Below are positions 31,111-41,529 of a DNA stretch of 64,000 nucleotides, piece after piece. The notes beneath the pieces are model-generated. The model saw only the letters and a list, made by a program, of their open reading frames with translations, searched no databases and was not told the DNA's origin. The translations under genes were made by a program, and so were the position numbers. Each line of letters starts with the position of its first letter. Position 1 is the stretch's first letter. The DNA is from Pollenia angustigena (lineage: Eukaryota; Arthropoda; Insecta; Diptera; Polleniidae). The DNA is taken from NCBI GenBank assembly GCA_930367215.1, contig OV884056.1:321252709-321316708 (forward strand), given 5' to 3'.

Positions 31111-34025
31111 TTTGGAAAGGATTTTTGTCGACTTACAGGATAATTCACGTTTGACTTCGGTTTATTGATTTGTTATCATAGATCGAATAATTTACTTAAG
31201 GTACGTCAGTCTGATAAGATATTTGATAGTAAACATCAAATATTTTACTAACGTAGTCTGAACACAAAATATTTCTGAGTGTCAAATAAAATAACAGCTG
31301 ATTTTGAGTAAATAACAATATTTGCCAGCAAACAAATATTTGTCCAATGGGAACATAAAAAAATGAAATATTTTAGTAGTTTTTTTTTAGCAAACATTTG
31401 TTTGATGTTACAAAAAATTGTAAGAGCAAACAACGACAAATAATTTTAGCCATGTTACCTATAGAAGCAATTTGTCTTGTAAATTTTCGATTTCTTTACA
31501 GTTTTGAAGATTTTTTATAATTGGAAGACTTTGCTATCGTCCGCTAATTTGCCAATTTTTACCGAATTTTTTTTGGCCATACCATATACTATTAGGGACT
31601 TTTAATCAATATTATGGCTTGTTTGAAATTTTAAAAATTTTTGCGAATGTTCGCTTATTTTGCAAAAAAACATTTATTTTTTCCGACAATTTGTTTTTTT
31701 TTTAACGATTTCAAATAAAGTTTAGCTTGCGATTTTTTTCGCGAATTTTATCCATGCTCGCGAAGAAGCGATTTTGCTATAATTTTTGCAAATTTGGTAA
31801 TTTTTACCTTTAGACTGCGCTTACGTTTTGCAATTAATGCCGAGTTTTTTTTCGATTACCTTCTAAAGTTGTTTATTTTAAAGTTTTTTAATGTAAACAG
31901 TATAAAAATTTTGTCAACCACGCATCTCCCTTATTAATAAGCGATGAAAATGGTTTTTTTTTAACAAAGAAAGAAGAGGTTGGGGTGTCTGTCAATTACG
32001 CATGACCCTGGGGAATGAATGAAATACCACTTACCTCGACTGATACGGGAACGGGGGGACGTTTTTTCTTCTGGCTGGTTTACCCACCACGATTGACGGG
32101 TGTTGGCTTCTGAAGGCAAGTTTGATTCCTTCGTCTTCGCATCTTAACGGGAACAGTATGGTGCTCTTGTTTTTTTGCACCCTTAAGAGAAATCAAGAAA
32201 AGGAAACTAGGGGACAGTAGTTGTGGTTAGTTTCGCACCGAACGAGAGCACTCAACTTTTGATTTGATGATAATCGTAAATGGTTTTTTTGGCATTGACG
32301 GAGAAAGGATCATCTACACTATGGAAGAGTGGGATATCACACTAAACAAGGTTTTTTTTGTTGGTGGTCCGATAGCCGATTCATGATGTTCACTGGCTGA
32401 AGATAGAAACGGAAAAGAAATCATAGCGGATGGAGTATGCTAAGGAAGCCGAGTTCAAAAATCGTAGGGCGTTGCTACACATCGGCCGAGAAATGGTAAG
32501 GGAGCTGCCAGATCAAATGATTTCCCAACTCTTTTCACTCCACCGGCTATGAGAAAAGAGCTGGCTTTGTGACGACCACCGTGATGTTTTCAATTTAAGC
32601 GTTTTTTTATTCAAAATAATAATGGAATATCTCCAGCCCTGAGTGTCATCACTGTTTGAAAAAAAATACAACCCTGAAACATACGAACGGCATACGACTC
32701 TAGCCAATTCGCCGTGATAATGGTTTTGTAGACTTGGCGTTGGTATAGAGAACTTTGATTCATTCAACAAGTGTCAGTCAAAGTACTCGGTCGGTGTAAG
32801 TGGTTTTTTTTTACAAGTCATCAGAAAAAAATAGAACAGAACAAAAAAGAGGACAGATTTTGTAAAGTGAGTGTTAAGTTACCGAAAAAAAAGAATTAAC
32901 CGTAGTGGTTTTGGCTAATTATTGCTTGTTCGAGGCGCAAAAATAAACTAGGAAGAACCAACCAAAACTGGAAAAACGAGGTAAGATTATGGCATTCAAA
33001 TTTTAATACGAGGCTACCTATGAATGGAGTAAACCAAACTCATTTATTTTAGGCTGTGCGTTTAAATGAGGGGACATGGTACCTTAAGGTCCAGACACAC
33101 CCAACAGCTTCGAAGACCATAACCTCAAACGTTACCGCCTTTAAAACAACACGTGTGGCGCAGTAGCGTGGCGGCAATGCAGGTTCACCATAACCTCAAA
33201 GTAGCCTCGGTCACAGATGTTCACTGGCTCTTCAAGACAAAGTGCCAACTTTTGAACAGTTTTTATAGTTCGCCATAAACTCACAAACGTGTTTTTTTCA
33301 TCGTCTACCACCAAACAAACAAAAAAAAAACACTTCACTTCGTTGCAGCCGACAAACAAAAAAAGCACGTGGCTCTGCCAACACCAACAAACAACGTTGA
33401 ATCGTCGTAACGGTTAAAAAAAAACAGCCCCAACCATCAACAGTGAGCATTAGCCGCCCTCACAACAGCATCCACAAATTCCGCAGCAAAATTGACAAAG
33501 GCAAGAAGTTTCTCCTTAAACTGACCAAGGACACAACAACAATTACAGCAGCGCAGTGGCAGCAGACAGGGCTAGCATAAATTTTTCAACCAATTGTACT
33601 AGACCCAAATCAACTTATGTAATGTCTACCACCATCGTTACGTGCACGAGGACAGCCACAAAATCGAACGTAACAAGTTGATTTAGAGGGAAATAGATAG
33701 CAATCTTCTCCACAATAACAGAAAAAAATAAATAAAAAAATCCTCAGCAGCAGCAACAACAAACATCTAATGGTTCCTCTCAACGTTTATAAAGGAAAAA
33801 CAACAACGGCAACCGGCTCAAAGGCAGATTTTTTAATAACCTGCTCCACCAATGTAGTCCTCACCAAGTATATTCTACATCTTGGCAAGTACATGCACCC
33901 AAATTAGTATTCTAATTATTATTAGCCTAATTATTAATAATTATCTAATAGTTAATATAATGCCCAAAATTTCTTCAGTGCTTTTCGTGAGAATTTCATT
34001 GACGTTTATATACTCATTTTTAACC
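31111..34025. other. Less AT-rich tract of unknown nature
   Basis: From about 32,000 to 33,900 the base composition is visibly richer in G and C than the surroundings. GGTTTTTTTT motifs recur (31,951; 32,281; 32,350; 32,803), and ATGTTCACTGGCT occurs at 32,387 and 33,219. CAA/CAG-rich sequence fills 33,380-33,860. All frames are broken; frames 32,513-32,770 and 33,141-33,368 (minus) have no recognisable motif. It may be gypsy 3' sequence with an LTR, a LINE 5' region or host UTR-like DNA; I cannot decide. Confidence 0.45.
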
Positions 34026-34029
34026 CCAA

Positions 34030-34905
34030 TGGTTGTAAATTGATTTTCGGTTTTTTGCTGATCATCAATCATGTAAATAGATCATCTATTGGGTAAATTG
34101 ATCATCAATGGTGCTAATTGACCATCAATGTTGTGAAATGATTGTCAGTTTCATAAATGGATTATCAATTTTAGTAAATTGATCATCGATTTTTTTTAAT
34201 TGATCATCAATTGGCTGATTTGATCATCGATTTTTTTAAGTTGATTATCAGTTTCACTTTAACATTAAATTTATTGTTAATTGATCATCTATTTTTGTTA
34301 ATTGATCATCGATTTTTTTGAATTGATTGTCAATTTTACTTTTACATTAAATTTTTGTAAATTGATCAATGATTTTTTTAAGTTGATTGTCAGTTTCACT
34401 TTTACATTAAATTTATTGTTAATTGATCATCTATTTTTGTTAATTGATCATCGATTTTTTTGAATTGATTGTCAATTTTACTTTTACATTAAATTTTTGT
34501 AAATTGAGCATCGATTTTTTTAAGTTGATTATCAGTTTCACTTTTACATTAAATTTATTGTTAATTGATCATCTATTTTTGTTAATTTGATCATCGATTT
34601 TTTTAAGTTGATTATCAGTTTCACTTTTACATTAAATTTTTGTAAATTGATCATCGATTTTTTTAAGTTGATTATCAGTTTCACTTTTACATTAAATTTA
34701 TTGTTAATTGATCATCTATTTTTGTTAATTGATCATCGATTTTTTTGAATTGATTGTCAATTTTACTTTTACATTAAATTTTTGTAAATTGGTCATCGAT
34801 TTTGGTTAGTTGATCGTCGATTTTTTTGAAATGAAGTATCATTTTTTTTTTGTACGGTGAACTGATTATCAATTTGAGGAATGGACTATCAATTTGATTT
34901 GTAAA
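34030..34905 (+). repeat. Periodic minisatellite, about 21-bp unit, TGATCATC plus T-tract
   Basis: The unit is TGATCATCRATTTTTTTRA (20-22 bp with AT), interspersed with a roughly 40-bp variant ending TTTACATTAAATTTTTGTAA. Units form higher-order blocks repeating about every 140-145 bases (for example near 34,221, 34,362 and 34,506). Left-hand units are more diverged, right-hand ones nearly identical, which implies recent amplification. T-tracts recur about every two helical turns. TGATCA is a short palindrome. It is not a CRISPR array: units vary, and no constant repeats alternate with unique spacers. Confidence 0.9.
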
Positions 34906-35450
34906 ATCGTTTCCCTAATCAAAATTTAATTAAGAGGGTGTATACGGTTAATGATTATATTGAATGAAATTCAAATGATAAAAATGAGTTAGTGAGTCGA
35001 AGATATCTGAAATCGTCAGGCTTTCAATAAATTTAACAAATTCCCATCCATATATTACTACATTTATACGTAGCCTATTTTCGAATAACAGTTACTGTTT
35101 ATATGTCAATTTTCTTAATGAAAATTTTTATTTTTAAGTGATTGAACAGGGATTGTTTTCATGAGTTAGCTATTCGCAAAAAAAAAATAATTTAATTCAC
35201 TGTATGGGTGGCAATATGCTTTTCTTGCAATATATTTATTTGCGAATAAGTGGTGCGTATAAAAGTAGTATATATGAACGAATGTTATTTGATTATTCTA
35301 GTACTTAACGGAAAGAGAAGAGGAAAGACTGAAAGATTTAAATTAATGATTATCCCCCTGAAAAACTTACCGTAATACATAAACTTAATACTGAATCGAT
35401 AAACAAAAATAAGGATTGATTGAAAGAAAACATTTTGTTTTTTTTTGGAC
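34906..35450. other. Unannotated AT-rich tract
   Basis: No gene or repeat was recognised between the periodic array and type A copy A5. Confidence 0.4.
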
Positions 35451-36702
35451 AATCCACCATAATTAGTTGTGAAGAGGGTATATTCAGTTTGTCATTCCGT
35501 GTGAAACTTTTTTACTATTCATCTCAGACCCTATAAAGTATATATATTCTGGGTCCTTGAGTAATTTTAAGTCGATTTAGCCATGTCCGTCTGTCTGTCC
35601 GTCTGTCCGTCTGTTGAAAACACGCTCACTTTCGAAAAACTCAAAAGAAATCAACAAACTTGGTGTCAAATTGCTTGTAGTTATCCTAAGCAGTTTGGGA
35701 TTGAAATTCAGCAAAATCGGTTCAATAGGATCTGAGCTATGAATCAAAATGTGGAACCACCACTTAAAAAAAATTGATAATTTTGTTACAAAAACTAACA
35801 TAAATGGTAGAAAAATGCACTGAATGATATAAGATTTCACAACAATTCGTTTTATTCAACTGGAAATGACGCTGTAAAATTTCGTGAAGATCCGTCAATA
35901 ATTTACCCTAGGCCCCATATAAACCCTACTCCCGGAAAACAGTTTAGTACGCCTAAAACCGTAAAAAATAATGCAATCCTAACAAATTTTGGCCCGTCAC
36001 AGTTTTATAGGACTATAAATGATACTGTGAAATTTCGTGAAGATCGGTCCATAACTTACCCTGGGCCCCATATAAACCTTACTCCCGGAAAACAGTTTAG
36101 TACGCCTAAATCCGTAAAAAATAATGCTATCATAACAGATTTTGGCCCGTCACAGTTTTATAGGACTATAAATGATACTGTGAAATTTCGTGAAGATCGG
36201 TACATAATTTACCCTGGGCCCCATATAAACCCTACTCCCGGAAAACAATTTAGTACGCCTAAAACCGTAAAAAATAATGCAATCATAACAAATTTTGGCC
36301 CGTCACAGTTTTATAGGACTATAAATGATACTGTGAAATTTCGTGAAGATCGGTACATAATTTACCCTAGGCCCCTTAGAAACCCTACTCCCGGAAAACA
36401 GTTCAGTGCACCTAAAACCATAATTAATAATGCTATCATAACAGAAATTGGTACGTCACAGTTTTAAAGGACTAAAAATTACGCTGTGAAATTTCGTGAT
36501 GATCGGTCCATAATTTACCCTAGGCCCCATATAAACCCTTCTACCGGAAAACAGTTTGGTTGCCTTAAACCATAATTAATAACAAATCGTCACAGTTTAA
36601 GATTATAATAACATCATACAGATATTACTCCTTAAACATTCGAACTGTCGGTGGAGGGTATCAAAGATTCGGCACAGCCGAATATAGCACTCTAACTTGT
36701 TT
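35451..36702 (+). mobile_element. Type A repeat copy A5, complete, four to five monomers
   Basis: It runs from ATCCACCATAATTAGTTGTG through the leader and monomers (anchors at 35,901 and 36,054, 153 bases apart) to GGTGGAGGGTATCAAAGATT and the hairpin ATTCGGCACAGCCGAAT, ending CTCTAACTTGTTTTT. The monomers are nearly identical to each other. The 147-codon frame at 36,027-36,467 is three in-frame 51-codon monomers beginning VKFREDR and is most likely non-coding. Confidence 0.88.
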
Positions 36703-36739
36703 TTAATGAGTTTAATATTTTAGGAAATGACTATAATAA

Positions 36740-37186
36740 ATACATAATTTAATGAATAAAATATTAGATAAGTAGTTATCACTAACTTAATAATTGGTTA
36801 TTACCAACTAGATAAGTAGTGAATAGTTATTACTAACCAAATAATACATTATTACTAACCGAATTAGTAGTTTTTACTAACCGAATTATTAGTCATTCCT
36901 AATCGAATATATGGTCATAACTGACCAAATAAATGCCTAAAATTGATTAAATTATGAAATATGGAATCTGAATGGATATGATAGATTTAAATGGGAATAT
37001 TAAATTGTGTTCGAACATATAACAAATATTTGAAATTGGGGATTAGCTTGGAACTCTGATATTAACTTGAAATCTGAATTTAGACATTGAAATAATTTCA
37101 AGAGCGTAAAACTTTTATTAGAATACTTGAATTATATTTAAATCGCCCGAACGAAATTCTAATTTTAAGAGAAATCAAATTAGTCC
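36740..37186. repeat. TTATTACTAACC-rich short repeats
   Basis: Variants of TTATTACTAACCGAATTAGT recur between 36,760 and 36,920. The rest is AT-rich without genes. The segment lies between A5 and the second B unit, within the 21.8-kb block. Confidence 0.5.
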
Positions 37187-37957
37187 AAATTTTTAATATT
37201 TTTAATTAGGCTTAAGTTCATGAAATTAAATTTTTATTAAATTATTTTTATGAAGAAAGGAATTTTACAACATGAAAATTAATTAAAATTGTTATTGATA
37301 ATCCTTCATTCTTGACGTGGCTCGGGCTCGAACCCTGGCCGGCAGGTTACCATGACATGTTTCGATCGCAACCACTCGATCTCCTCAGATGGATTTGCCG
37401 TCTTACACTCGCAGCCATCGACGACTGCTGACGTCACTAGTCAAACATCAATCCTCAAACCAAATTGTATTTCAACATTTGGTAGATCGAAATTTGCTTT
37501 CCTGAATGATTATCCATTTTAATGGATTTTACAAGTTTTTTCCTTTACTTCTGTTTTTTCGTACTTTCGTCAAGAATTTTTCTTGAAGTCCAAGTACATT
37601 TTTTTGGTTTTTCACTTTGTCTTTCTCTTTTCTGTTGACCTTTTTCAGCACAACTTGAAGGACAAATGTTCACATAGAGCTCGTGCCTTAGCTTTAACAA
37701 TAATTAGTATTGTGGTTATTTTGTTGAACTATTTATGGTTTTTAATCCAAATTTTTTATATTTTTAATTAGGCTTAAGTTCATGAAATTTAATTTTTATT
37801 AAATTATTTTTATGAAGAAAGGAATTTTACAACATGAAAATTAATTAAAATTGTTATTGATAATCCTTCATGCTGACTAGTGACGTCAGCAGTCGTCGAT
37901 GGCTGCGAGTGTAAGACGGCAAATCCATCTGAGGAGATCGAGTGGTTGCGATCGAAA
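37187..37957. repeat. Second copy of palindrome B, asymmetric
   Basis: The left arm (37,187-37,695) has the same order as 18,218-18,760, including GGGCTCGAACCC (37,324). The right arm (37,745-37,957) is rearranged: it restarts in the left-arm orientation (TTAGGCTTAAGTTCATG) and then switches to GACGTCAGCAGTCGTCGATG in the inverse sense. It joins the 166-bp module at CGAAACACGGG. Confidence 0.75.
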
Positions 37958-38123
37958 CACGGGTTTAATTGTGTATGTGTGAGCAGATGGACACGAACCC
38001 CCCATTTCCGGCGAGCTTCAGCCCAAACACCAGCGTGCCACTGTCCATCGCGAAGCGAAGTTGAGATTTTGATTTACGTCAAAATCTCTCACAAACAGTT
38101 TTTTACTCACCGCTCACATCACA
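37958..38123 (+). repeat. 166-bp GC-rich module, third copy
   Basis: It is nearly identical to 20,610-20,773. Here it ends CTCACATCACA followed by TCTGCTTATTTTG and, 33 bp on, the terminus of the 21.8-kb block. If the module is an LTR 3' tip, this could be the 3' LTR end of the gypsy element. Confidence 0.7.
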
Positions 38124-38156
38124 TCTGCTTATTTTGTAAGCAAAGTTTTTGCTGGG

Positions 38157-39060
38157 AAATTCGTTCTACTGACTAGAAATCTTATTGGTTGATTTCGTGG
38201 AGATCGGTTTATAATTTACCATAGGCCCCTTTCCATAGCCAGCTCTCGGAAAAGAGTCTAGTATACGTAAAACCGTAAACAATAACGTTACAACAATAAA
38301 ATTTGGTACACCACAGCTTTATAGGACTAGAAATTACACTTTAATATTTCGTGAAGACTGGTTCATAATTTACCAAAGGCCCCATAGTAAGCCTACTCTC
38401 GGAAAATAATTAAGTACACCTAGAACCGTAAGAAATAATGCTACTGTTATAAAATTAGACACACCACAGTTTTATTTCGTGAATATCAGTCTATAATTTA
38501 CCAAAGGCCATATATAAAGTATAATCTCAGAAAACTGTTTAGTACGCCCAAAGCCGCAACGAATAATTTAGCTTCATATGGCCAGAAATAATACCATGCA
38601 ATTTTTTTAATAATCGGTCCATATTTTACCACAGAGCTCAAACAAAGTTCACTACTATATCGACATTTGTTCCGATTTAGGTTTTTTTAATACCAGAAAA
38701 AAATCAGTCTACAGAATTTTGGGATGATTGGTCTATAATTAACCATGGGTCCAAATTAAATTCCCTCTCGAAAATAATTTAAATTTGCCTAAAACTCTAT
38801 CGAATCATGATATTTTACTCAAATTTGTTCAAATTAAGTTTAATATAACTAGATATTAAAGCATAAAGCTTTCTGATAGTCGGTCAATTATTTAACATAT
38901 TTTGTAGGTCTAAATCGCACTGATTCGAATAACGACGTCCGTTTTAAAAAAGATAAATAAATAATTTTAAGACCTTTATAGTGCCCACGCCTGACATTTT
39001 CTAACTGAAGGTGGAGGGTATCCCAGATTTGGCACAGCCGAATATAGCACTCTTACTTGC
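38157..39060 (+). mobile_element. Type A repeat copy A4, 3' part
   Basis: It begins AAATTCGTTCTACTGACTAG, the continuation expected after 16,358. It includes about three diverged monomers and the unique 3' zone, and ends GGTGGAGGGTATCCCAGATT with a hairpin-like GGCACAGCC and TAGCACTCTTACTTG. Confidence 0.85.
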
Positions 39061-39269
39061 CTCTTTTTTATATATAGACGTTAAGCATTTTTAGGCCATA
39101 AAACAAATAATTTGCTAAAACTTCAAACGAATTTAACTTAAAAAGAAAATTAAAGGGGACGTGATATGAAAATTAAAGAAAAAAGTTGTGTCTGCCAAAA
39201 AATTCGGTAGTGATAGAAATCGATTTTGAAAACAAGGCAGTATCAGTATTTTAAAAAAAAGATTTTTAA

Positions 39270-39345
39270 TGTTAATAAAATATTAAAAATTTGGATTAAA
39301 AACCACAAATAGTTCAACAAAAATAACCACAATACTAATTATTGA
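39270..39345 (+). repeat. Fragment of the B unit
   Basis: ATTAAAAATTTGGATTAAAA, ACCACAAATAGTTCAACAAA and AACCACAATACTAATTATT match 19,150-19,215. Confidence 0.7.
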
Positions 39346-39404
39346 TTTTTAATAAATTTTTCTTTTATTTCCTGTCTTTATTCTTTTAAATTTTATGTCA
39401 TATT

Positions 39405-39737
39405 TGTTAAGGAGGTCCATAACACAACGCAACAGCTTCATATGGCCGAAAATAATACCATTTAATTTTGTAATAATCGGTCCGTAATATACATTATGTC
39501 CCATATTAGGCTGCCTTCTGAAACCCCCTTTTAAACTATAAAATGCAATAACAAATTTCACTTCCATATCGAAATTTGCTCTAATTTAGGTTTTTTAATA
39601 CCAGAAATCCCTCTACAGAATTTTGTGATGATTGGGGCATCATTTAATAATTTTATTTTGGCTAAAATTGTTACGGATCATGAGAATCATGATAGCATAA
39701 AGATTTGTGATTGTCAGTCAATAATTTAACATAACTA
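39405..39737 (+). mobile_element. Type A 3'-zone fragment A6, left piece
   Basis: CAGCTTCATATGGCCGAAAA, ATAATCGGTCCGTAATATAC, TCTACAGAATTTTGTGATGA and GTCAGTCAATAATTTAACAT follow the order of the type A 3' zone (38,575-38,900). It is interrupted at 39,738 and picked up briefly at 41,492 (TGTAGGTCTGAGG). Confidence 0.75.
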
Positions 39738-39847
39738 CACACAGAAAAAAATCAATGTAAATCGTCGAAAACAAGGTCGACATTACCGTTTTCGTTAGTG
39801 ATTTTGCTCATAGTTACTTCATGTTAATTTAACATGATTTTGCAATA

Positions 39848-40588
39848 GTGGTATTCACACCGAATCTGTTAACTTGTTAGCCGGTCGTTGGTTAATTTGT
39901 TAAAGTTACCAACTGTGAACGACCTGCTTTTTAAAACTTTGTTAGTCTGGTAACTTTAAACTAAAAAAATCATTTAATTAACATACTTATGGCCATTTTC
40001 TCATTAGGCAATTTCTTTTTTCCCAACGAAAAACTGCACATTAAAGAAATTTGGTTTTCTCAATGTCTCATTTGCTTCGATTTTATCGCAAAGCTAACCG
40101 GCACTCATCTGCCAGTTATTTATTTTCCTTTTATTTGCCGTACAGATAAATTCAATCAGCTGACTCCCAACTTTTACATGTATTTTGAGTGGCGTTGCCA
40201 GCTGAAAACAATGTTTTTTGTCAGTATATTGAGAAACCCAAAATCGTTAACGGACAGTTTATCGTTCCAATAAATTTATATTGACATTAAGTAACAGACA
40301 GTTTGTCGATACATTGAGAAAATGGCCATTACTCTCAATGAACACGAAAATTGCCAAAACACAAATTTTTTTTTAGACATGTTTCACAAATGACTTTATT
40401 ATGATATTTATTTAGAAACTGCAACAGCTGATTGTGAGTTACCAACTAACAATTTTTTTATCAGAGGTGCCGTGTCGTTAATTTGTTAAATGTTAATCCG
40501 GTAGCGCGTTAAATATACAAAAACAAAATGCGTGTAAAAAAGTAACGATAAACGACCAACAAACTAACAAGCTCGGTGTAAATACCAC
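39848..40588. mobile_element. 741-bp TIR element with GTGGTATTCACACCGA ends
   Basis: The left end GTGGTATTCACACCGAATCT and right end (inverted) GTGGTATTTACACCGAGCTT also share CTTGTTAG..GTCGTTGGTT further in. TA is duplicated at 39,846 and 40,589. It holds a 339-bp MITE. No coding domain was seen. Confidence 0.72.
39990..40328 (+). mobile_element. 339-bp PIF/Harbinger-like MITE, copy 1
   Basis: The ends TGGCCATTTTCTCA and TGAGAAAATGGCCA are inverted, and TTA duplicates at 39,987 and 40,329 match the 3-bp TWA duplications of PIF/Harbinger. A second copy of identical length lies inverted at 45,052. The 94-codon frame inside is not conserved in its meaning and is rejected as a gene. Confidence 0.78.
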
Positions 40589-41123
40589 TAATAACTTGCG
40601 AACAACATTTCTTTTAAAATAACTATAATTCATGTTAATTTAAGATTGCAGTAAAGTTAAAGCAACATGTCATTTATATAGAAATAACAATCCGAATCAC
40701 GTTGAAGTTAAAACAACGTGAATTTAATGTAGAATCAAATTGGTTTAAGTGTGATAACAGTGATAAGAAGCTACAGAGACAACATATGCATTTAATTAAG
40801 AAAAATTCAAAACCCTTACCCCTGTAACACATGTTTCACTTATTTTGTATTCTCCTTTGTTAACAAAAGCATCAGCTTGATGTACTATTCAACTAAATAA
40901 TCTTAACTAAAAGAACACGGGAATTTGAAATAAAACTATGTATGTTTTTCTTTTTATGGTGTTGATTTTTTTTATACAAAACAAGTAAAACAGGTTTTTA
41001 TGGTTTCAATATTGAACAATGTTATTTTAACAGTGACAATTAAGTAAACGTGATTTAAGGTTATTTTTATATGTTTCATTTAAAATTAATATGAAATAAT
41101 CATAAATTTAAATAAAATACATA

Positions 41124-41402
41124 CACTGAAAAAATTTTCTTCACAGATCCAATGAAATTTACATTAAAATTCAACCTATGTAACCTTTCATTGAATTAAT
41201 GAAATGTTTCACAAAATCAATGAAAATTTTGCATTAGCTTAATGACAAACGTTTATTTTATCCATTTTTTCAATGAGGATTCATAAAATCAATGAAAATT
41301 TTGTCATTGATTTTATTAACCCTTCATTAATCCAGTGAAAGGTTACATAGGTTGAATTTTAATGTAAATTTCATTGGATCTGTGAAGAAAATTTTTTCAG
41401 TG
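41124..41402. mobile_element. 279-bp foldback MITE with CACTGAAAAAATTTTC ends
   Basis: About 66 bases from CACTGAAAAAATTTTCTTCA to the GGTTACATAGG region are repeated inverted almost perfectly. TA flanks both sides (41,122 and 41,403). CAATGAAA/TTTCATTG motifs fill the centre. Confidence 0.85.
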
Positions 41403-41529
41403 TACTTTTGCAGAAATTAACTATGATTCTCAATTAACATATCGCCATGTTAATTTAACATTGGTATTTTTTTTTTTTTTTTTTTTGTGTGTATGTAGGT
41501 CTGAGGCGCACCATTTTTAATAAGGTGTT

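Larger units (their letters stand above)
16359..38156. mobile_element. 21.8-kb composite block bounded by CCCAGCAAAAACTTT inverted repeats
   Basis: The left end is CCCAGCAAAAACTTTACTTA. The right end, inverted, is CCCAGCAAAAACTTTGCTTA, with one mismatch. Both ends abut the two halves of type A copy A4, so all DNA between them entered that element, in one or several steps. Inside are a compound palindrome, a gypsy element, a Copia element, a periodic array and another type A copy. Only 33 bp separate the 38,123 module end from the right terminus. The original element was presumably far smaller and grew by later insertions. No transposase of its own was recognised. A third copy of the end motif lies at 44,812. 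Confidence 0.7.
39738..41491. mobile_element. CACACAG-ended TIR element inserted in A6
   Basis: The left end is CACACAGAAAAAAATCAATG. The right end, inverted, is CACACAAAAAA...ATACCAATG, carrying an expanded A/T run. TA flanks both ends (39,736 and 41,492). Motifs like CATGTTAATTTAACAT recur near both ends. Three smaller TIR elements are nested in it. No transposase was recognised. Confidence 0.68.

Noticed and set aside
30923..34025. Envelope gene of the gypsy element
   Set aside because: No long frame, signal peptide, membrane segment or cleavage motif was found after integrase.
34030..34905. Possible CRISPR array
   Set aside because: Units of about 21 bp vary continuously and there are no constant repeats with unique spacers; the genome is eukaryotic.
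36027..36467. 147-codon frame with three internal repeats
   Set aside because: It is an in-frame run of 153-bp type A monomers; equal open frames appear on the opposite strand in other copies, and it begins with GTG inside a monomer.
39989..40273. 94-codon frame MAIFSLGNFF
   Set aside because: It lies wholly within a 339-bp MITE with terminal inverted repeats; the inverted second copy does not keep the frame.
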